Assembly: GCA_910585645.1 (NCBI GenBank) | Contig: CAJUFP010000004.1 | Span: forward strand, 1-64,000 | Length of the DNA stretch: 64,000 bases | From: an uncultured Hungatella sp. | GTDB lineage: Bacteria > Bacillota > Clostridia > Lachnospirales > Lachnospiraceae | Direction of reading: 5' to 3' | In this document: piece after piece, positions 17,003-25,402 of the stretch | How the letters are laid out: the number at the start of each line of letters is the position of its first letter | How positions within the stretch are numbered: the first letter of the stretch is position 1 | Notes under the pieces: model-generated | The model's input: the letters and a program-made list of their open reading frames with translations, nothing else | The model's database searches: none | What the model was told of the DNA's origin: nothing | Translations under genes and position numbers: made by a program

Positions 17003-17776
17003 TCATCCCATATTAAAATATGATTCCATAATCCTGCGAAATACGGCCGGCTGGTCTAAAAAGCTGAAATGGCCTGCCCCTTTGAGCACAGCCAGGCCCG
17101 CCTCCGGTATAAGCTGTTCCATTTGTTTTCCGTCCGACAGGGGTGTGGCGGTGTCATTGTCCCCCCATATGAGCAGGGTGTCCTGGCGGATGTCTTTCAG
17201 AAGAGGGGTCAGATCTTCATTGACCGCCTTTACCAGGCACTGGCGCATCATGGGCGACGCGCTGCGGTAGTCCGCGGACCCCTGACGGCTTTTCCAGTCG
17301 TCAATAAGCTCCGGACAGACGGCGTAGACCGGTTTCAGGCTTACGATCTTTTTCATGAGCTTGTAGGTTTTTATTTTTACTTTCTGTTTAAAGGTCTTTT
17401 GGGGCAGGATTCCTGCGCTGTCTATAAGCACGATCTTTGTGATCTCAAAGGGCAGGGACGGCCTGGAGGCCAGGCGGATAATGACTCTTCCGCCGTAGGA
17501 GTGGCCTATGAGGGCGGCTTTTTTGATGCCCAGGGCTTCTGTGAATTTCAAAAAGAACCTGGCATAGTCCTCCACAGCCCACGCTTCCCTGGGTTCGTCG
17601 CTGTCCCCAAATCCCGGGAAGTCAAACTGGACCACTTTATATCTGCCGGTGAGACAGGCGGCTACGGAGTCGTAGACCGCCATGTTGGTTCCCCATCCCT
17701 GGAGAATGATCACCGTGTCCTCTCCGTCCCCGGTTTCTTTATAAGAAATCTTATATCCATCTATGACAAGTTCCAT
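17003..17776 (-). CDS. Alpha/beta hydrolase
   Basis: A 257-residue alpha/beta-hydrolase fold protein. The nucleophile elbow GHSYGGRV, the acid in LLIWGDNDTATPL and the histidine in KGAGHFSFLDQP form a complete catalytic triad; VIILQGWGTNMAVY carries the oxyanion-hole region. No signal peptide is seen. It starts with ATG at 17776 and ends 20 bases before the murF-like gene, so it heads the hydrolase-murF-ddl operon. The substrate is not predictable; the neighbourhood hints at a precursor-trimming or editing role, which is inference only. Confidence 0.85.
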   Translation of the reverse strand: MELVIDGYKISYKETGDGEDTVIILQGWGTNMAVYDSVAACLTGRYKVVQFDFPGFGDSDEPREAWAVEDYARFFLKFTEALGIKKAALIGHSYGGRVIIRLASRPSLPFEITKIVLIDSAGILPQKTFKQKVKIKTYKLMKKIVSLKPVYAVCPELIDDWKSRQGSADYRSASPMMRQCLVKAVNEDLTPLLKDIRQDTLLIWGDNDTATPLSDGKQMEQLIPEAGLAVLKGAGHFSFLDQPAVFRRIMESYFNMG

Positions 17777-17964
17777 GTGTTAAACCTTTCTTGTTTGTTG
17801 TCTGTCACGGTTTTGCGGTTATCCCTATTCTAAGAGTTTTGGAGGGTTCTGTCAATCCGCTATTTTCCATATCAGAGGCGCGCTCCGGGCTTACTTATAT
17901 ATATGCGATGCGCTGGGGGTGTGCCTATGGGGAGGATCTGGGGTAAAGCAGATCTGCAAGGAAA

Positions 17965-17996
17965 GCAAAGGCACTCATGTTCAGGGTGCCTTTTGC
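17965..17996 (-). terminator. Hairpin after AAA/PD-(D/E)XK gene
   Basis: GCAAAGGCAC pairs with GTGCCTTTTGC (one bulge). It lies just past the stop of the AAA gene that ends at 18002. The T-tract is weak on both strands, so efficiency is uncertain. Confidence 0.5.
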
Positions 17997-18001
17997 ATGG
18001 G

Positions 18002-19567
18002 TCAAACAACCGCCTCCACAAGCATCTTATCGCCAACCAGAATCCTTTTGACCCCTATAGTCTTCTTTTTATTAAAATTAAAGCTTAACATATACCCTTT
18101 TTCCAGGTGATAATACTCCAGATAATCCGACAGCTGCCTTTCCCCGCGCCGGTTATAGCTGTCTCCCCGCCACACTTTTAATTCTATTATAAACTGCTCT
18201 CCGCCATAATCCACAATCACGTCTGTCCGTTCCATGTTCCGTGTTCTGGATTCTATATAATAATTTCCTTCTCCATTGATAATCGGACGTAGATACAGAA
18301 GAAAATATCTTCTTCCATCCTCCTCTAAAAAGCTTTCATGAAGGACAAACTTTTCAAGAACCTTTTCCATCTCCAGTCTCCCATTGGAGATAAACTGATT
18401 CTTATCCTTCAATGCTTCCCCATAGATTCGATGCTGCTGCATGTCTGATGATACAAGAAACAGATTATACAACAATGTCTCAAAAATCCGATTGGCTACG
18501 ATCACATGGTTGTTTTCTTTTGCAACAAAGCCAAACATCAATCCTATTTCAATGGAGCGCATCCCCACAACATAAATAATCTCTTTCCCATTAAGCAGCA
18601 GATCCTGCAGCATCTCCTTTAACTCCGGATAATCCTCTAGTTTATTGATCAGGGAATCAAACAATGTGTTTTGTTCTGTCAGCAAGATTCTTATTGCCGC
18701 CAGCACGCCCTCTCTGGTCCAGACAGCTTTTCTGTCCACCTTTCCGGAATCTGCCGCGACTCTCTCATCAACCAGTTTGCAGATACGGGAAACCAGAAAC
18801 GGATATCCGGATGTATAGTCATAGATCAGTTTTGCTATCTTCCGGGTATCCATTCCGGTTCTGTAATCTGCATCATATTCTTTCAACATTCCCTCAATGT
18901 CGTCCGCGGAAAAACTCATATCTACCAGAAAATCAGACGCAATATTCCATGGACTGTTATACTTATGTTCATCATCTGCCACAAACTTTCTTTTCAGATT
19001 TTTTACATCGCAGACACCTGCAAGGATTACGGAATGAAAGGCCGGCGTTTCATCCCTGTCAATATAATAGGCTCTCAACAGGGAAAGGAAGTCCAAAAAC
19101 ACCTGATTATTGGTTGCGCTGTCCACTTCGTCTACGATCAAAACCACCGGCTTTTCTGACTTCTGGCACCATCTGCTGAAACATTCAAATAAATCTGACA
19201 TTCTTGGATTCTTAATGGTCTCATCTATAAAGTGTTCCAGATTGCGCGCGAACCAGGGATTTTCTTCTCTTTTGATAAATGGTTTCTTTAAAATTTCTTT
19301 TGATAAAGCCCGAATAAAGTTTGGCTCTGTCTGAAAATCCTGGTAGCTTAATTTCTGAAAATCAAGACTTAAGACTTCATATTCTTTTTCAAGGCAGCGT
19401 CTTAAGGCTTTTAATGTGGTGGTTTTTCCGTACTGTCTGGCGCGGTTTATGGTAAAATAGTCGCCTCTGTCTATCATAAGTTTTATTTGCTGTAATTTGT
19501 GGTCTATGTTAACCATATAGTGCAGATCTGGCTTGCAGTCTCCGCTGGTATTAAATATTTTGTTCAC
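18002..19567 (-). CDS. AAA ATPase with C-terminal PD-(D/E)XK-like domain
   Basis: A 521-residue protein starting with GTG. Residues about 40-52 hold the P-loop (TINRARQYGKTTTL) and about 140-150 the Walker B (VVLIVDEVDSA). The C-terminal 100 residues contain FIIELKVWRGD, the core of a PD-(D/E)XK nuclease fold, with the D lying earlier in VIVDYGGEQ. This architecture is common and expanded in gut Bacteroidetes and Firmicutes; its biological role is unsettled. A similar but not identical architecture is encoded at 27138-28844, bracketing the defence-like genes. It is oriented with the Septu-like pair but starts 43 bases after it. Confidence 0.8.
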   Translation of the reverse strand: MNKIFNTSGDCKPDLHYMVNIDHKLQQIKLMIDRGDYFTINRARQYGKTTTLKALRRCLEKEYEVLSLDFQKLSYQDFQTEPNFIRALSKEILKKPFIKREENPWFARNLEHFIDETIKNPRMSDLFECFSRWCQKSEKPVVLIVDEVDSATNNQVFLDFLSLLRAYYIDRDETPAFHSVILAGVCDVKNLKRKFVADDEHKYNSPWNIASDFLVDMSFSADDIEGMLKEYDADYRTGMDTRKIAKLIYDYTSGYPFLVSRICKLVDERVAADSGKVDRKAVWTREGVLAAIRILLTEQNTLFDSLINKLEDYPELKEMLQDLLLNGKEIIYVVGMRSIEIGLMFGFVAKENNHVIVANRIFETLLYNLFLVSSDMQQHRIYGEALKDKNQFISNGRLEMEKVLEKFVLHESFLEEDGRRYFLLYLRPIINGEGNYYIESRTRNMERTDVIVDYGGEQFIIELKVWRGDSYNRRGERQLSDYLEYYHLEKGYMLSFNFNKKKTIGVKRILVGDKMLVEAVV

Positions 19568-19609
19568 CTATATTCTTTCCTCCTTCCGCGTTACTGGTAC
19601 TACATGAAG

Positions 19610-20278
19610 TTATGTATCTAGGGACACATATTTCTGTAATTCTGGGTATTCTTTCCTATGGTCACGGACATAACATCTTTTAAACGCCGCAAATGCGGAC
19701 TCTCTCCGCAGTAAACTATAAACTATTCTTTTAACTGCTTTGGAATCCGGGAATCTGCGCATTTTCTCAAGCTGTTTCAAAAGGATATTCATTTCCTTTT
19801 GAAGCAATTTCATTCGTTTATCGCTTGTGTATGTTCTCATTCCTGTATTTGCTATAGAAAAAACTTCCACAATTAATGACGCCGTCCGTTTTTGCGTCCC
19901 ATTCTCTGAATCCAAAATATCTATAACCACATCATTATCCTTCAACCAAAATTTCAGATATTTTTCAGGGTCCTGCTTACAACAATCTATAATACCTTTA
20001 TCATATCTGCTATTGTTCTTAACCCCGTTACAATGACCACATGACCAGAAAAGATTTTCCCAGTCAAATTTTCTCTCCGGATATTTTCCATTTTTATGGG
20101 GCATCAAATGCTCCACATTCGGGTCTTGCAGCTCTTTTATTTCACAAATATAACATTTATTGTGGAAATCCCTTCTTAACCGCTGAATCACATCCTCCTT
20201 ATCATATCTCCCGGCTGATTTTCTGGCCTCTGTCGCCAAAGATTCCGGCGGCGGAAAAGAGCGTTTTATTTTAACCAT
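19610..20278 (-). CDS. ptuB: Septu-like HNH endonuclease (PtuB-like)
   Basis: A 222-residue HNH nuclease. Zinc-knuckle pairs CYIC (Cys42, Cys45) and CGHC (Cys80, Cys83) flank the catalytic VEHLMPHK (His57) and WENLFWSC. This pattern is typical of PtuB and retron-associated HNH proteins (TIGR02646-like). In Septu defence, PtuB is the nuclease and partners with the ATPase PtuA. Its start overlaps the end of the ptuA-like gene by eight bases with GGGAGG inside that gene, so the two are translationally coupled. The family match and operon support Septu; activity against phage is inferred. Confidence 0.82.
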   Translation of the reverse strand: MVKIKRSFPPPESLATEARKSAGRYDKEDVIQRLRRDFHNKCYICEIKELQDPNVEHLMPHKNGKYPERKFDWENLFWSCGHCNGVKNNSRYDKGIIDCCKQDPEKYLKFWLKDNDVVIDILDSENGTQKRTASLIVEVFSIANTGMRTYTSDKRMKLLQKEMNILLKQLEKMRRFPDSKAVKRIVYSLLRRESAFAAFKRCYVRDHRKEYPELQKYVSLDT

Positions 20279-21419
20279 CTATATCCTCCCGATTCAAAAA
20301 TTCTGTTTTCAGTCTTTGATATTCTGTTGAAATCTCAATTCCAAGATAATCTGGAATCTCATCCAAATAAAATTCTAACTCCGCAATCTCTGCAATCTCA
20401 TCGTCTGACAATGTTTTCTTTTTTACAAGATTTTTGTAACGCTCAAATTTCTTCTTTAACAAACCAGATAATTTCTCTGCGCCAAAATATCCTTCTACAA
20501 TCCCATCATACGGTATATTATCTAACCCGTTCTTTACCAACAAATGCTTTTCCAAATCATAGATCACAGCATTCTCTATACTATTGAGTATAAATGGAGA
20601 ATGTGTAGTGACAACATATTGAATATTGGGGAACATGGTTGTCAACAATGGCATTATGTTTTTTTGGAGTTCCAAATGCAGATGGGTCTCAATTTCGTCA
20701 ACCAGTACGATTCCCGGAATGTTGAAATCAAAGGACTGTTGTACTTGACTCTGCATACGCATCATAATATCCAATATGATATCCAGCACCGCCTGATATC
20801 CGCCGGATAAGGTATAAAAATCAAAGGTCTCCTTTCCCTTCTGTAAAATGTGAAATTCAAATGTGTCTTCGTCAAATTCCAGCCTGACAGTTTCATCTGC
20901 AAATATCACCTTTAAAAGATTTTCAAGATCTCCAAACCACGTTTTTATTCTATCTGCTTTCTCTGTCTTGTGGTTATTCCTTGCCAATGCCTCTGTCATT
21001 TTTAAATCCAGCAGATATTTTACAAATTCAATCCGTGGAAACTCTGCTATTCCATAATCATCTTTTAACCGCACCTTCTCTACATGTTCAGGCTGAGCGG
21101 CCGTGAAGATCCTGTCAGCTTTATAGTAGGCCAAAACATAATGGTTTTTCTTTTTTAACTCCCATATACGGTCAATTCTTTCATTGAACTGTATATTCAG
21201 AGCTTTCTGCCCCTGCTGTAGTTCTCCATACCCAGAGCAATTTTCTGCTGATATATTATCTAAATATTCTGCCAACGCTTCCACCGCGCTTGTCTTTCCG
21301 CTTCCGTTCTTGCCTGTCAAGATCAAATGACTGATCTTATCTTCTGACAGCGGAATTGATATATCTCTTAAATGTCTGACCCTGTTAATCTGCAGGTTTG
21401 TTATAAATAAAGGTTCCAT
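20271..21419 (-). CDS. ptuA: Septu-like AAA/ABC-type ATPase (PtuA-like)
   Basis: A 382-residue SMC/ABC-type ATPase. Walker A is GKNGSGKT (residues 36-43), followed by an ABC-like signature YTLSGGYQAVLDII, a Walker B VLVDEIETHLH, and the switch region YVVTTHSPFILNS. This is the arrangement of PtuA/OLD-like ATPases. The ATG at 21419 follows GAGGGAG; the frame opens seven codons earlier with TTG. No TOPRIM domain is visible at the C terminus, which separates it from OLD and fits PtuA. Partner of the overlapping HNH gene. No reverse transcriptase is nearby, so it is not a retron module. Confidence 0.82.
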   Translation of the reverse strand: MEPLFITNLQINRVRHLRDISIPLSEDKISHLILTGKNGSGKTSAVEALAEYLDNISAENCSGYGELQQGQKALNIQFNERIDRIWELKKKNHYVLAYYKADRIFTAAQPEHVEKVRLKDDYGIAEFPRIEFVKYLLDLKMTEALARNNHKTEKADRIKTWFGDLENLLKVIFADETVRLEFDEDTFEFHILQKGKETFDFYTLSGGYQAVLDIILDIMMRMQSQVQQSFDFNIPGIVLVDEIETHLHLELQKNIMPLLTTMFPNIQYVVTTHSPFILNSIENAVIYDLEKHLLVKNGLDNIPYDGIVEGYFGAEKLSGLLKKKFERYKNLVKKKTLSDDEIAEIAELEFYLDEIPDYLGIEISTEYQRLKTEFLNREDIDG

Positions 21420-21528
21420 CTTAATCTCCCTCACAGTCAAATTCGTGTACTATTTAAAACCGCCTGCGGCCATATCCGTTCCGCCTCCCGCCATTACCGG
21501 CCTCCTCACAGCTTAAGCATACCGGCTC

Positions 21529-23196
21529 TCAGTGAGAGTCGGCCATACAGATCCGCTCCATACAAACCCAATAATTCCTCTCCCTGGTACTCCCCGCCTG
21601 CCGGATCCGCTCTTTTACATAATCCGGCCCTCTCTTCCAGTCTGCCCGCACAATACCAAGGTTTAAACAACGCTCTGCTTCTTTTATCTGCTCCTCACTT
21701 GCCCCGGCCTTCTCCATATGGCCAAGGACCTTTGTGGCAGCCTCATCATAATCAGACTGAAAGAATCTTCTCCAGTCAGAATCATACTCCAGCTCAATCA
21801 TGGTATTCTCCCTGCCGTCCGGCAGAAAGCATACATCCTCCGATGTCTCTTCGATGTGAAGGTAATACAGAGACGCCCTGTCTTTTCCCTCATTGATCCG
21901 CAGGATCCGTCCCAGCCTCTGAATCCGCTGACGCCTGGCGGCAGTGCCTGACAGGATGATCCCTATGGAGGCGTCGGGCACGTCCACCCCTTCGTCCATG
22001 GCCTTGCAGGCAATGAGGATCCGTATCTGTCCGGTCCGAAACCGCTCCAATGCGTTTTTGTTGGCCTGAGCGCCCATTTCGGAGTGATACCGCCCCACTC
22101 TTCCCGGATACTGTTCCTGCAAAAGCTTATACAGTTTCTCCGCCTGGCGGATGCGCTCTCCGAAAATAAGTATCTTCTCATGCTCATCCAGTCTCTGCAC
22201 CAGATCCCAGGCGCAGGCAATCCTGTCAGCGGCCAGGCAGACAAGGCTTTTTCTCTTATAAGAAAGTTTCAGATACCCGGAGGCCGCGTCCGCGATCTTT
22301 TTGTCTTTACTGCCGCACAGATTCCGAAGCAGCTCAAACTGCTGTTTTACGTCCATCTTTTTCAGCAGGGGATGGGCGCTGACCAATGTGCCGTACAGAT
22401 GGGTCATCTTATTCGACAGTTCTTCATACTCCGCCCGCTCATCTCCCTGGAAGGAAAGGCGGATATGAAACACATCATAGCGGCACACTGTCCCGAATCT
22501 GGAGGCCTCCTCCATCCCGTAGCTGTATATCCTGCGGCCCAGGGCGGCTGTGAGAAACTGCCGGGACTGGCCGGACGGCAGGGTGGCGGAAAGTCCTAAT
22601 GTAAAATATTGTTCCCGGTATGGTTCGATAAATGGCAGAAACTCAAAAATAAGGCTGTTCTCACCGCTGTCATAGTGGTGGCATTCATCCGCAATGAGAA
22701 AGATACGTTTCCCCTCTTTCAGCTCTGCAAGTATCTGTCTGGCCAGTTCGTAGCGGGCGGAATTTATCACGTAAATCATGTACTGGCAGTCTGTGGGGTC
22801 TTTATATCCGCCGCCCCGCAGACCGATTCTCCCCCTTCGATTTCCGGTTCCGGAACCATGCTCCGTGGAACTGCCGGTTCCGGACATATGCTCTGCGGAA
22901 CTGCCAGTCCCGCCAATCTGCTCTGTGAAGCTGCTAACCTGACTGCCTTCCCGCCGTTTTCGGGATTCTGACAAAAACTCTCTTACAGCCCGGTTCCACT
23001 GCTGCATCAGCGCTCCTGTAGGAACCACAATCTTGACTTTAAGATCAGAATCTACATGTTTAAGGAGCCGGTCCGCGGCAGTGAGGGCCAGCAGTGTTTT
23101 GCCGGAGCCGGTAACCGCCTGGACCATCCCCCGGCAGCCGCTTTGCTGCCACCGGTTCAGACATTCCTCCTGCCATTTGTAAAGTTTCTTCTCCAT
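21529..23196 (-). CDS. DEAD/DEAH-type superfamily 2 helicase
   Basis: A 555-residue SF2 helicase. Motif I is AVTGSGKT, motif II is LIADECHH, motif III LGLSATL, and motif VI QRIQRLGRILR, so all ATPase motifs are intact. Between motifs Ia and II lies a low-complexity insert (GTGSSAEHM-SGTGSSTEHG-SGTGNRRG) produced by three 30-base tandem DNA repeats. The order of domains resembles the phage-resistance helicases of BREX-like loci (BrxHI type). It is divergent from the operon encoding a 258-residue unknown and two BrxD-like ATPases and shares its intergenic control region, suggesting a single functional unit. AGGTGG precedes the ATG. Confidence 0.85.
   Translation of the reverse strand: MEKKLYKWQEECLNRWQQSGCRGMVQAVTGSGKTLLALTAADRLLKHVDSDLKVKIVVPTGALMQQWNRAVREFLSESRKRREGSQVSSFTEQIGGTGSSAEHMSGTGSSTEHGSGTGNRRGRIGLRGGGYKDPTDCQYMIYVINSARYELARQILAELKEGKRIFLIADECHHYDSGENSLIFEFLPFIEPYREQYFTLGLSATLPSGQSRQFLTAALGRRIYSYGMEEASRFGTVCRYDVFHIRLSFQGDERAEYEELSNKMTHLYGTLVSAHPLLKKMDVKQQFELLRNLCGSKDKKIADAASGYLKLSYKRKSLVCLAADRIACAWDLVQRLDEHEKILIFGERIRQAEKLYKLLQEQYPGRVGRYHSEMGAQANKNALERFRTGQIRILIACKAMDEGVDVPDASIGIILSGTAARRQRIQRLGRILRINEGKDRASLYYLHIEETSEDVCFLPDGRENTMIELEYDSDWRRFFQSDYDEAATKVLGHMEKAGASEEQIKEAERCLNLGIVRADWKRGPDYVKERIRQAGSTRERNYWVCMERICMADSH
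22844..22933. repeat. Three 30-bp tandem repeats inside the helicase gene
   Basis: Three units of exactly 30 bases (22844-22873, 22874-22903, 22904-22933) share a pattern beginning CCGGTTCCGG and ending AACTG. The first two are nearly identical and the third more diverged. The period keeps the reading frame, so copy number can change without breaking the helicase. Confidence 0.85.
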
Positions 23197-23319
23197 TTTG
23201 CCACCTGTGTTTATCTCTTTCTATCCAATGTCATTCTTTTCTTACAACCGTCCATGCATCCCTGAACCAATGTCAGTAACTTAATTTTACCATATCTCTG
23301 TCATTTCCGAAAGAAATTG

Positions 23320-23348
23320 TTGAAAACTCCCCCTGTATCGTTTATACT
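23320..23348 (+). promoter_or_regulatory. Sigma-A promoter of the BrxD-like operon
   Basis: -35 TTGAAA (23320-23325) and -10 TATACT (23343-23348) with a 17-base spacer lie about 60 bases ahead of the first gene, in the region shared with the divergent helicase. Confidence 0.65.
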
Positions 23349-23413
23349 TCATATAGTTTATTTGTCATTATGTAACCATAAATTACGTTTGAATCGCAAA
23401 GGAAATCTAACCT

Positions 23414-24190
23414 ATGAATTATGAAAATCTCTACGAAACATTACAACCCCAGCATAAATCTTTAAAGGAAAGCCTTGCCGCTCTCCAAAAGCTTTCCAAA
23501 ACCATCGCAAAGGAAACCGACGGCGGGGATATCAAGAACCTTATAAAAGACTTAGATTCCATGGCCGAAACCGCGGCTGTTCTTTCCTCCGCGTTAGAAT
23601 CCATGAGAACCGCTGTAGGCAGCTTTGACACCAAGGCGTATTTTGAGAGCGGGGATTTCGCCCGGCAGATGCTGGATGCCTGCCAGGAAAAAGGCGTTGA
23701 TGTCCGCGGGTCCGCGCCTGTCTTTGAGATGTTCCCTTACCGGGTAAAGCTGGATATGGAAAATCAGGATGTTTATGTTGACCGGAAAAAGGTACAGTGC
23801 ATGCGCCCTCAAAGCCTTGTGGATACAATCCGAAGCGGCCAGGAGAAACTGAACAAAGTCTCCTTCAATCCCGCCGTCTTTGCCAGTGAGCTGGCGGATG
23901 CCTTTGACACTGCCGTGCTGAAGATGAAACGCCAGCCTACAGCGGATATCTATCTGAACAGCCTGTATAAATTCCTGGCTCCCATGAGCCGTTTCAGGAA
24001 AGATTATGACCAGCAGAGTTTTGCCTTTGACCTGGCCAGATTATATATTTCCCGGATTGAGGAGACAAAAAGCGGAAGGCGGTTCCAGTTCGGCCCCAGC
24101 AGGGAAAGCAACAAGTCCATCCGAATCCTGGATGAAAACGGGCAGGAGTATTTTCTGTCTACCATTTGTTTCTATAAGCAGGAGGACTAA
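23414..24190 (+). CDS. Unknown protein, first gene of BrxD-like operon
   Basis: A 258-residue protein I do not recognise. Residues 1 to about 75 are predicted helical and coiled-coil-like (ETLQPQHKSLKESLAALQKLSKTI...). Residues about 100-145 hold a compact segment, VFEMFPYRVKLDMENQDVYV, that reads like beta-strands, followed by more helical sequence and a short C-terminal beta-like end (RILDENGQEYFLSTICFY). No signal peptide, membrane segment or nuclease motif is seen. The ribosome site is AAAGGAAA before the ATG. The stop is three bases from the next gene, whose GGAGG lies inside this one, so it is tightly coupled to the ATPases and probably a complex partner. Confidence 0.8.
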   Translation: MNYENLYETLQPQHKSLKESLAALQKLSKTIAKETDGGDIKNLIKDLDSMAETAAVLSSALESMRTAVGSFDTKAYFESGDFARQMLDACQEKGVDVRGSAPVFEMFPYRVKLDMENQDVYVDRKKVQCMRPQSLVDTIRSGQEKLNKVSFNPAVFASELADAFDTAVLKMKRQPTADIYLNSLYKFLAPMSRFRKDYDQQSFAFDLARLYISRIEETKSGRRFQFGPSRESNKSIRILDENGQEYFLSTICFYKQED

Positions 24191-24193
24191 CCC

Positions 24194-25402
24194 ATGATAT
24201 CAGATGTTAGGGAAAGCAGCGGCCCAGGAGGCGGGGCAGTTTCCGATTCCCCGGGCGCGCCTCTGTCCTGCGGCATAGAGTTTCTCACGGATTTCTGGGA
24301 GGAAAAATATCTGCGGGAATACGTGAAAAACGGCGGCAGCAAGATCAAGTTTATAACCGGGCGTCCGGGCAGCGGAAAGACCCATTTTCTGCGCCTGATG
24401 ACTTCCATTGCCGCAAAGGAAAACTACAAAACCGTGTGGTTTTCCGCAAAGGATGTCTGGATGCATGATTTTAAGGAAGTCTATGTGGAGATCCTCCACC
24501 AGTCGGACCTTCCTGACTGTCTGGAACTCCTTGGCCGGCAGGTGATACGGGACATGGGGTTTGACTACAGTGAGATTCCGGCGGGGATGAAGTTTTTTGA
24601 TTACCTTTCGGAGAACGGCATGGGGGACGCCATGAACAAGCGGGAGATCCGCACCCTTTTGAAGCAGATGTTTCTGGACAATCCTATGCTTGACAATAAT
24701 TTTGCCCTGGCCTGCTCCATGCTTACGGGGAGCATTCTGGGGTATCCTATTTTGGAGGACACCAGCAGGGATATGCTTCTTGCGTGGCTGGAGGGGGACC
24801 GGACGGTAAAGCTTTCCCAGCTGCGTTCCCTGGGGTTTTATCCCAGCCGCATTACCAAGTTTAATGCCAGGCATATGCTGCGCTCTCTGGCTGAGGTGAT
24901 CCGCTTAAGCGGGTTTTCCGGGCTGTTTATTGCGGTTGATGATCTGGAGATCCTGATCAGCCGCTCCAGCCTGGAGCCTGTCCACTACACAAAGATGAAA
25001 CGGGAGGATACGTATGAGAGCATCCGGCAGCTGATCGACGATATTGATTCCATGCGGAATATTATGTTTGTCTACGGGTTTGACCGGGAATTGATGGACC
25101 ATGAAAACGCCGGGCTTAAGGCGTATCAGGCTCTCTGGATGCGGATACAGAATGAGATCGTTGGGGAGCGGTTTAACCGCTTTGCCGATATGGTGGATCT
25201 GGATCTTTTGGCAGCCCAGGAATATACGCCGGATGTGATTATTGCCATGTCCGAGAGCATTGCCCATGTTAAGAAGAATATAACGGCTGCTCCCCTGGAC
25301 TTAGAGTCTGCTCGGGAGATCGCGGCCCAGGCCCGGACCGGCGCTGTGGGGATTCCCAGGCTGATCCAGATTGCCATGGAGGAGGTGAGCGGGGATGTAT
25401 GA
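24194..25402 (+). CDS. BREX-type (BrxC/BrxD-like, DUF2791) P-loop ATPase A
   Basis: A 402-residue P-loop ATPase. Walker A is GRPGSGKT (residues 56-63); Walker B is GLFIAVDDLEIL, followed by YTKMKREDTYESIRQLIDD and IMFVYGFDRELMD, which are characteristic of the BREX ATP-binding family (PF10923). Family proteins act in BREX phage resistance and related loci, where they are thought to drive DNA or complex remodelling. The start overlaps nothing but sits 13 bases after GGAGG in the upstream gene. Its end overlaps the next ATPase by eight bases. The proline/glycine-rich first 25 residues look unstructured. No pglX, pglZ, brxA/B or methyltransferase is nearby. Confidence 0.82.
   Translation: MISDVRESSGPGGGAVSDSPGAPLSCGIEFLTDFWEEKYLREYVKNGGSKIKFITGRPGSGKTHFLRLMTSIAAKENYKTVWFSAKDVWMHDFKEVYVEILHQSDLPDCLELLGRQVIRDMGFDYSEIPAGMKFFDYLSENGMGDAMNKREIRTLLKQMFLDNPMLDNNFALACSMLTGSILGYPILEDTSRDMLLAWLEGDRTVKLSQLRSLGFYPSRITKFNARHMLRSLAEVIRLSGFSGLFIAVDDLEILISRSSLEPVHYTKMKREDTYESIRQLIDDIDSMRNIMFVYGFDRELMDHENAGLKAYQALWMRIQNEIVGERFNRFADMVDLDLLAAQEYTPDVIIAMSESIAHVKKNITAAPLDLESAREIAAQARTGAVGIPRLIQIAMEEVSGDV

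Noticed and set aside
19610..21419. Retron origin for the ATPase/HNH pair
   Set aside because: No reverse transcriptase or msr/msd-like RNA is found within several kilobases.
22844..22933. Regular 30-bp repeats as a possible CRISPR array
   Set aside because: There are no spacers; the repeats are contiguous and translated inside the helicase.
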